Assembly (NCBI GenBank): GCA_046155605.1
Contig: JBJXFQ010000089.1
Coordinates: 1-27,527 of the forward strand
DNA length: 27,527 nucleotides
Source: JAEUIZ01 sp046155605
GTDB lineage: Bacteria; Planctomycetota; Phycisphaerae; Phycisphaerales; UBA1924
Direction of reading: 5' to 3'
Both the position numbers and the translations under genes were made by a program. Shown here piece by piece: positions 22,430 to 27,527 of the stretch. Each line of letters opens with the position of its first letter. Within the stretch, counting starts at the first letter, position 1. Under the pieces are notes generated by a model. That model was given only the letters and a program-made list of their open reading frames with translations. It had not been told where the DNA came from and ran no database searches.

Positions 22430-25400
22430 TCACAACTCCTTCGCCCGCGTCAGCAGTTCCTTGACCGCCGCCTCGAGTTGCGGATCGCGGCCGGCGGCCT
22501 CGTCGGCGGGCGTCTGGGGCACGGCGATGTCGGGCACGCACCCGTTGTTCTCCATGTCCGTGCCGTCGGGGAGGTACCAGCCTCGGAAGGGCGTGCGCAT
22601 GGTCGTGCCGTCAATGAGCCCGTAGGCACCGGTGGAGATGACCGCGCCGAACGTTTCGGTGCCGACAACCTTGCCACGCTTGATGGTTTTGATGGCGTGG
22701 GAAAAGATCTCGGCGTTGGAATAGGAGTGCTGGTTGCAGAGGACGGAGATCTCGCGGTTGTAGGCATAGATGAGGCGGCGGTCGCGCGGGTAGGCGTCCT
22801 TGGGCACCTTCGTCGGATCGACGCCGCGGCTGGCGGTGAAGGCGTGGCGCGGGGCCGCGAGCGAGGCGAGCAGGATGTCGTTGGTGAAGCCCCCGCCGTT
22901 GTCGCGGACGTCGATGATGAGCCCGAGTTTGCCGTCGGCTGCGGCGAAGAGGTCTCGCTCAAAGGTTCGGACGGAGGCGAGGTCCATCGAGCGGATGTGG
23001 AGGTAGCCGAGTTTGCCGCCGGAGAGACGCTCGACTTCGGCCCGGCGGAAAAGCACTTCGTCCTGATATCGAAGGTTGGTGTCCGCGCCGGAACTGATGG
23101 GCGTGATGAGCACGAATCGCGGCTCGCCTTCGGCCTTGCGGCGCAAGTCGAGGAGCGTCTCCTGTCCGGAGGTGCCGATCATCGCCGCGGCGAAATCGAG
23201 CGCGGGCAAGGCCTGGCCGTCGGCAACGGGCTTGCCGTTGATGGCGACGATGACATCGCCGACGTCGAGGCGAGAACTCGGGCGATCTGCCGGGCCGTTG
23301 GCGACGACGCGAGTGATCTCGTAGCCGCCGATGACGGGCCTGGCGTCGGTGCCGAGGTAGCCGACCGACGGGCCATCGCCCGCGGTCGAGCGTCCGCCGC
23401 TGATTCCCATGTGGGAGCCTTCGAGTTCGCCGAGGAGGTTGGCGAAGACGCGATTGAACTCCTGGTCGGTGCGGGTCTGAAGGGCGAGGGAGAGGTAGCG
23501 GGCCATCATCGACTTCCAATCGAGGCCCTTGAGCGTCGGGTGGTAAAAGCGCTGGCCCATGAGCCGCGCCGCATCGATGAACTTCTGCTTCTGCTGGGAC
23601 GCGATGCTGACAACGAGGGGTCCGTCAACGGGAAGGCGCTCGGCCTCGCCGCCCGCGGGCTTGCCGAGGTAGGCATCGCCGCCAGTGGGGCGTGGTGGGC
23701 CATCGGCGGCTGGCTCACCGCGCGGGGCCGCGCCGGAAGAGGTGAAGAGCACTTTGTCGCCCGTGAGCGAGACGGAGAGGCCTCCCGCGCCGCCGGCGAA
23801 CACAGTCTTTTTGTCCTTGCCGAGATAGTCCACCGACGAGAGCGACGGCGTGCCGTCGGTGCTGGAGGTAAAGATCACGCGGTCGCCGCCGGGCGTGATG
23901 ACGATCGCACCGACATTCGAAGGCAACGAGGGGACACGGCGGACACGCAGGAACGCGTCGTCAGCGTCGAAGGTCAGCGGGTTGTCGGGCGAGGGTTCTC
24001 TCGCGGGCTTGGCGTCCTCTTTGGGTTTGTCGTCGCCGGCATCGGGCTTGGCCCCTCCCCCTCCACCGGCTGCCGCGACACCGCCCGCACCTCCGCGTGC
24101 GCCCGTGGCACCGACCGCGCTCGCCGGCGCGCCGAGCGGCTTGCGCTTCTTTGCCGCTTCGCCGGTCTCCTTGAAATAGTCCGCCAGTTCGTAAGGCCGC
24201 AGTCCGTCCAGTTTTTTGTCGAGGTTGACGACGAACACATCATCCTGCCCGTTCGTGTCCGAGTCGCGGTCGGAGAGGAAATAGAGCACCTTGCCATCGG
24301 CTGAGAGTCGCGGCGAGTTATCGACGTCCGGGTGCCGAGTCAGGTTCACAGGCTTGCCCCCGTCGGCAAGCACGTCGAGCAGCCAGATATCTGAGTTGAA
24401 CCAGACATCCTCGACGGCGTACACGATGTGCCGCGAGTCCGCCGCCCACTGTGCCTCGGGATCGTTCCACGACGGCACGACGACACGACCGTCGCCGGCG
24501 ACCTTCGCCGAATCCTGCGCGTCGACATCGAAAGCCACCAGATCGCCCAGATCGCGCGTCACCAGCAATCGCTTGCCGTCGGGAGAGGGGAGTGGCGAAC
24601 GCTGCTCGCGATCGCTCACAAGCACCGGCGTCACCGTAAAGGTCAGCGACTCGGCCCACCGCTTGCCGTGGTCCGGCTTCTTCGACTTCTTCTCAGCCTC
24701 GGTTTTTTTTTCGCCGTCCTTTGTGGCATCGGCCTTCTCTCCCTCGTTCGCGGGGTCAGCGGGCTTGTCGTCGGCGGGCTTCGCTTCCTTCGCCGGTTCT
24801 TCTTTCTTGGGCTTCTCAAGTTCCTCGCGCGTCAGCGCCACCGTTGCCGCATAGATTCCAGAGACCCCCGTCGGGTCCGACGAAAAATACAGCACGCGGC
24901 CGTCGGGCGACCACGCCAGATCGCGGCATCGACCCCACGGGCTCATCGCGCCGGTCACCGTCACATGCCGCGTCGGCCTGTCCTTGTCGATGCTGCGGAC
25001 GAAGACCTCCCCGCGTGCGATGACCGCCAGCGTCTTGCCGTCAGGGCTCAGCGCCGTCTCGCTGATCTGCCGGCCCGCGTTGAGCCGCAACGTGTCGGCC
25101 TGCGCAAAGTCGCCATCCGCGACCACGCTCACCGCCTTCGGCTCGCCCTGCCGCGCGTCCATCACATACAGCGTGTCCCACACCGCGAACACGGCGTTCC
25201 AGCCCGTCACCGAGAGATCTCGCACGCCGTGAGCAATTGTCGTCTGGTTCGGCCCGCTGCCCGGCCCGGCCACCGCGAACTTTGTCAGTTGCGCCGGCTT
25301 GCTGCCCGGCTCCGTCGCGCCCGCGGCCAGTCGATACACGTTGTTCTCGCCGTCCCGCGAAGAAGCAAAGATGATCCCACCGTCGGGCAGCGCGAAGGCA

Positions 25401-26149
25401 TCGGCGTCGTGGCGCTCGTCCGTCGTGATGCGCGTGAACGTGCCGTCATTGCTCATGCGATAGACATCGCTGGCGGCGGGGCCGGCGTATTTCGTGCGCA
25501 CGGCCTCGTATCGCTCGCGATTGAAAAGGATGGCGTCGCCCGCGGCGTGGGGCGCGCCGCCAAAGGCCGCGCTGAGGCGTACGACCGGGCTCCCGCCGCC
25601 TGGGGGCGCGTCGAGGCGCGCCGAATACATCCGCGTCATGCGATAGATCGTGGGTTCGAGCGAGGCCGCGAAGAGCACCGACGCGCCATCTGACGAGAAG
25701 CCCGAGAGCGTCACGGGCTTATCGAGGAGCGTGATTCGACGAACCGCGCCAAGCCCGAGGACGCCGCCGCCGATCGTCACCGGAGCGACATAGATGCCCC
25801 GCGCGCCGTCGCGCTCGGATTCGAACGCGAGCAGTTTGCCGTCGGGACTGAAGGCGGAACGATCCTCGTCGGAAGGGCTGGAGGTGAGCCGCGTCGCGGT
25901 GCCGCCCGCCGCGGGCACGGCCCAGAGGTCGCCCGCAAAGGCGAAGACGATCATCGAGCCGTCGGGCGAGATGCTGGGATACTGCGGGAAACCCAGTCGC
26001 GTCGCGGGGCCGGGGCCAGCGGGAGCCGACGAAGCGCGAGCGGCGAGAGCGGGCGTGGCCGAACCCGGCTGCTGCCGGGCCGACCCGGTCTGACAGCCTG
26101 CGAGTTGCGCGACGAGGAGCGGGAGGACGAACGCGGATCGTGCGGTCAT
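22430..26149 (-). CDS. Tricorn-type protease, S41 family, lipoprotein (1239 aa)
   Basis: GAGGAAAA precedes the ATG at 26149. MTARSAFVLPLLVAQLAGC is a lipoprotein signal (lipobox LAGC, Cys19). Residues about 50-440 and 500-660 carry WD/TolB-like propeller repeats (ISPDGSMIVFAFAGDLW, SPDGKLLAFESERDG, WSPDGRVLYFSSD, LSADGKVLYFLSDRDSD), split by a Lys/Glu/Ala-rich stretch at about 443-498; a Gly-rich linker lies at about 673-720. The C-terminal core has GELEGSHMGI (Ser912-His913), a PDZ domain at about 940-980 (RLDVGDVIVAINGKPV), DVRDNGGGF, the nucleophile region NQHSYSNAEIF (Ser1144) and DMENNGCVPDI (Glu of the relay). These match tricorn peptidases, which degrade peptides to short oligomers. 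The Asp normally after the catalytic Ser is Asn here. A single gene, probably cell-envelope anchored. Confidence 0.9.
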   Translation of the reverse strand: MTARSAFVLPLLVAQLAGCQTGSARQQPGSATPALAARASSAPAGPGPATRLGFPQYPSISPDGSMIVFAFAGDLWAVPAAGGTATRLTSSPSDEDRSAFSPDGKLLAFESERDGARGIYVAPVTIGGGVLGLGAVRRITLLDKPVTLSGFSSDGASVLFAASLEPTIYRMTRMYSARLDAPPGGGSPVVRLSAAFGGAPHAAGDAILFNRERYEAVRTKYAGPAASDVYRMSNDGTFTRITTDERHDADAFALPDGGIIFASSRDGENNVYRLAAGATEPGSKPAQLTKFAVAGPGSGPNQTTIAHGVRDLSVTGWNAVFAVWDTLYVMDARQGEPKAVSVVADGDFAQADTLRLNAGRQISETALSPDGKTLAVIARGEVFVRSIDKDRPTRHVTVTGAMSPWGRCRDLAWSPDGRVLYFSSDPTGVSGIYAATVALTREELEKPKKEEPAKEAKPADDKPADPANEGEKADATKDGEKKTEAEKKSKKPDHGKRWAESLTFTVTPVLVSDREQRSPLPSPDGKRLLVTRDLGDLVAFDVDAQDSAKVAGDGRVVVPSWNDPEAQWAADSRHIVYAVEDVWFNSDIWLLDVLADGGKPVNLTRHPDVDNSPRLSADGKVLYFLSDRDSDTNGQDDVFVVNLDKKLDGLRPYELADYFKETGEAAKKRKPLGAPASAVGATGARGGAGGVAAAGGGGGAKPDAGDDKPKEDAKPAREPSPDNPLTFDADDAFLRVRRVPSLPSNVGAIVITPGGDRVIFTSSTDGTPSLSSVDYLGKDKKTVFAGGAGGLSVSLTGDKVLFTSSGAAPRGEPAADGPPRPTGGDAYLGKPAGGEAERLPVDGPLVVSIASQQKQKFIDAARLMGQRFYHPTLKGLDWKSMMARYLSLALQTRTDQEFNRVFANLLGELEGSHMGISGGRSTAGDGPSVGYLGTDARPVIGGYEITRVVANGPADRPSSRLDVGDVIVAINGKPVADGQALPALDFAAAMIGTSGQETLLDLRRKAEGEPRFVLITPISSGADTNLRYQDEVLFRRAEVERLSGGKLGYLHIRSMDLASVRTFERDLFAAADGKLGLIIDVRDNGGGFTNDILLASLAAPRHAFTASRGVDPTKVPKDAYPRDRRLIYAYNREISVLCNQHSYSNAEIFSHAIKTIKRGKVVGTETFGAVISTGAYGLIDGTTMRTPFRGWYLPDGTDMENNGCVPDIAVPQTPADEAAGRDPQLEAAVKELLTRAKEL

Positions 26150-26275
26150 TGGGTTTTCCTCGGGAGGCAAGCCGCGAGCGTACCGCGCCCCCGCCTCCCG
26201 GGCAACGTTCGGCCCACCCGAACGCGACGCACCCTTGACACCCGCCGACCCTCCTCGTAGCGTCCCGGACCATTG

Positions 26276-26356
26276 GGCCGGGTGCCAGAGTGGACAAATG
26301 GAGCGGATTGCAAATCCGCTGCGCAAGCTTCGTGGGTTCGAATCCCACCCCGGCCT
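26276..26356 (+). tRNA. tRNA-Cys (anticodon GCA) with an enlarged variable region
   Basis: Acceptor stem GGCCGGG (26276-26282) with CCCGGCC (26349-26355); D arm CCA/TGG around an 11-base loop containing GG; anticodon stem GCGGA/TCCGC with loop TTGCAAA, anticodon GCA at 26310-26312; T arm GTGGG-TTCGAAT-CCCAC. The discriminator is T (26356), as tRNA-Cys requires. The variable region TGCGCAAGCTTC is 12 bases instead of the usual 4-5 for Cys. CCA is not encoded. The gene lies between two minus-strand genes. Confidence 0.93.
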
Positions 26357-26441
26357 CGTTCTTCAAACGTGATCGCCATCGGGTCAGTCGCGGCCGGGAC
26401 TGCGGCGAGTCACATTCGGCGTGAACCCGGCGACGATGCGG

Positions 26442-26624
26442 CTACGGGCATCCGCCCGCAAAGGCGTTCAGGAAGCACACGAAGTCGTTGACGTTCAGCA
26501 CCGGCGGGGTCGTGCTTCCGTCGCAGTTGGCGTAGGTGTCGCCCGCCGCGTACTTGTTCAGGAAGCAGGTGAAGTCGTTGACGTTGAGCACCGGCGGCGT
26601 CACGCTCGCGTCGCAGTTGGCGTA
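26442..26624 (-). repeat. Two 90-bp in-gene repeats encoding the dockerin-like units
   Basis: The unit beginning at the Tyr codon of YANCDAS (26624) recurs at YANCDGS (26534), exactly 90 bases on. The two are near-identical over GTTGACGTTCAGCACCGGCG-like stretches (differing by single bases), so the duplication is visible at DNA level as well as in protein. Confidence 0.8.
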
Positions 26625-27527
26625 GCACGGCACGGCGATTGTCGCGAAATCCATCTCGACCGGAGCGCTCTTGCCCTGCGCGACCCACTGGTCATACGCG
26701 ATCTGGCCCGCGGCATTGGTCGTGTTCGCGTCACGCAGGAACTCGATGTACTCCTTCGAGGTGGTCTGAAAGAACACGCGAACCTCGACGCTCGCCGTGC
26801 CGGGAACGATCGTGAACTCCGTGTCGTCCCAGTGCTGCCCGTCGGCGTAGGTCGCCGCCACCGGTGCCGCCTGCACCTCGGCAAACCCGGCGTTCGTGAA
26901 GCCGCGCGGCGGGATGCGGTTGTCCTTGTACCACGTGTTGTTCAGCGCGAAATGGAAACTCGGGCCGACCGGCACGCCCGTCGCCGCCGACACCTCGGCG
27001 TCCACGCCGATCTTCGCCTCGTAGACCTCTGTGTTGTAGCCGTGCAGGACCGCCGTGGTGTTGTCGTACTGGCCGTACTCGTACACCAACTGCGAGTCGC
27101 CGTCGAAGCAGCGGACGTTGATCCACATCCGCCGGCCTTCTGGATAGCCCGTCGGCAGTTTGTGGCCCGATTGATTGATGACGCGAACCCGCAGGCGATC
27201 CGGTGCCACCAACGACAACTCCATGTCCGACGCCTTCTGGAGCATGTCGGTCGTACGGGCGATCGAATCCGCCACGCTCTGCTCCGAGAGGCCCGTCTCC
27301 ATGTCAGGGTAGAGCGAGCGTACGGCCTTGAGCACCCAGGTGTTCCCGCCGTTGAAGTAGTGCGGGCGGAGGTCCGTCCGCTCCTCGCCAAAGAAGCACG
27401 AGCGGCCTTCGGTCGGGGGCATGTGGCAATCCTGGCATGAGCTGACCGCGGGAAGGATGCCCCCGAAGCGACCGCCGACATCGACCGGTCCCTGCGCGAA
27501 GAGGCTCTTGGACCACTCGCCATAGGT
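26442..27527 (-). CDS. Partial secreted c-type haem protein with dockerin-like C-terminus (N-terminus outside the window)
   Basis: The frame is open to the right edge, so at least the signal peptide and probably further haem motifs lie outside. The first visible residues read TYGEWSKSLFAQGPVDVGGRFG and SSCQDCHMP, the last holding a CxxCH haem-attachment site typical of multihaem cytochromes. The middle (about residues 90-290 of the visible part) is a beta-rich region with NQSGHKLPTGYPEGRRMWI, as seen in planctomycete cytochrome-like proteins. The end has two 30-residue Cys/Asn/Asp repeats (YANCD, then TPPVLNVNDF and CFLN), 90 bp apart, resembling the GC-type dockerin-like anchors of this phylum; each has an EF-hand-like Asp/Asn pattern. 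Probably exported and surface or periplasmic; electron-transfer role inferred. Confidence 0.8.
   Translation of the reverse strand, partial: TYGEWSKSLFAQGPVDVGGRFGGILPAVSSCQDCHMPPTEGRSCFFGEERTDLRPHYFNGGNTWVLKAVRSLYPDMETGLSEQSVADSIARTTDMLQKASDMELSLVAPDRLRVRVINQSGHKLPTGYPEGRRMWINVRCFDGDSQLVYEYGQYDNTTAVLHGYNTEVYEAKIGVDAEVSAATGVPVGPSFHFALNNTWYKDNRIPPRGFTNAGFAEVQAAPVAATYADGQHWDDTEFTIVPGTASVEVRVFFQTTSKEYIEFLRDANTTNAAGQIAYDQWVAQGKSAPVEMDFATIAVPCYANCDASVTPPVLNVNDFTCFLNKYAAGDTYANCDGSTTPPVLNVNDFVCFLNAFAGGCP

Noticed and set aside
22403..25693. Long plus-strand frames (633 and 421 aa) opposite the tricorn-type protease
   Set aside because: Translations are Arg/Val/Gly-rich with no motif, while the minus-strand frame shows propeller repeats, a PDZ domain and protease residues.
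26150..26326. Upstream extension of the tricorn-type protease to 26326
   Set aside because: The extension would run through the tRNA-Cys gene on the other strand, has no ribosome site and would bury the lipoprotein signal.

Overview
The window reads as a chromosomal piece of a high-GC planctomycete, most likely of the Phycisphaerae type. This is inferred from several features seen together: very large prepilin-like proteins, a pilin-like tail on a protein encoded next to an ECF sigma factor, two ECF sigma factors within 2 kb, a secreted haem protein ending in tandem Cys-rich dockerin-like repeats, and a broken secreted repeat protein of the 'VLPNGDLVAGG' kind. No 16S or other taxonomic marker is present, so the assignment is an inference.

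Layout. (1) 1-9922, + strand: four tightly packed genes whose order and N-termini resemble the minor pseudopilin series H-I-J-K of type II secretion / type IV pilus systems; the last is a 1931-residue GspK/PilX-like protein. (2) 9923-10100: a 32-bp direct repeat, then a stand-alone MetRS-type tRNA-binding protein. (3) 10509-14701: two ECF sigma modules pointing away from each other around a small DUF4286 gene. The minus-strand module is sigma, a one-TM anti-sigma-like protein and a secreted coiled-coil protein, all with overlapping start and stop codons. The plus-strand module is a sigma factor and a fusion of a duplicated cytoplasmic module, one TM helix and a pilin-like (DUF1559-like) exported domain. 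(4) 14720-17088, mostly minus strand: a defence island with a HepT/MntA toxin-antitoxin pair, a hicA remnant, and a two-gene cyclic-nucleotide system (SLATT two-TM effector followed by a SMODS-type CD-NTase), i.e. a minimal CBASS-like operon. (5) 17484-18143: a TPR lipoprotein. (6) 18243-21000: an ArsR-methyltransferase fusion regulator and adenosylhomocysteinase, with a perfect inverted repeat over the regulator's promoter and start codon, closed by a strong terminator. (7) 21155-22332: a frameshifted, truncated IS1595-type transposase fused directly to the truncated, multiply frameshifted remnant of a secreted repeat protein. (8) 22430-26149, minus strand: a large tricorn-type lipoprotein protease. 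(9) 26276-26356: a tRNA-Cys with an enlarged variable region. (10) 26442 to the right edge, minus strand: a partial haem-binding secreted protein with a dockerin-like tail.

How the parts relate. The pilin block and the sigma/anti-sigma-like block may both concern the cell envelope, but the sequence does not link them directly. The ArsR-methyltransferase/ahcY pair is a coherent S-adenosylhomocysteine recycling unit with apparent autorepression. The SLATT/CD-NTase pair is the most notable system: its nucleotidyltransferase residues look intact and the effector has two clear membrane segments, so it could work as an abortive-infection module. Most genes prefer C-ending codons, but the ArsR-methyltransferase/ahcY unit prefers G-ending ones.
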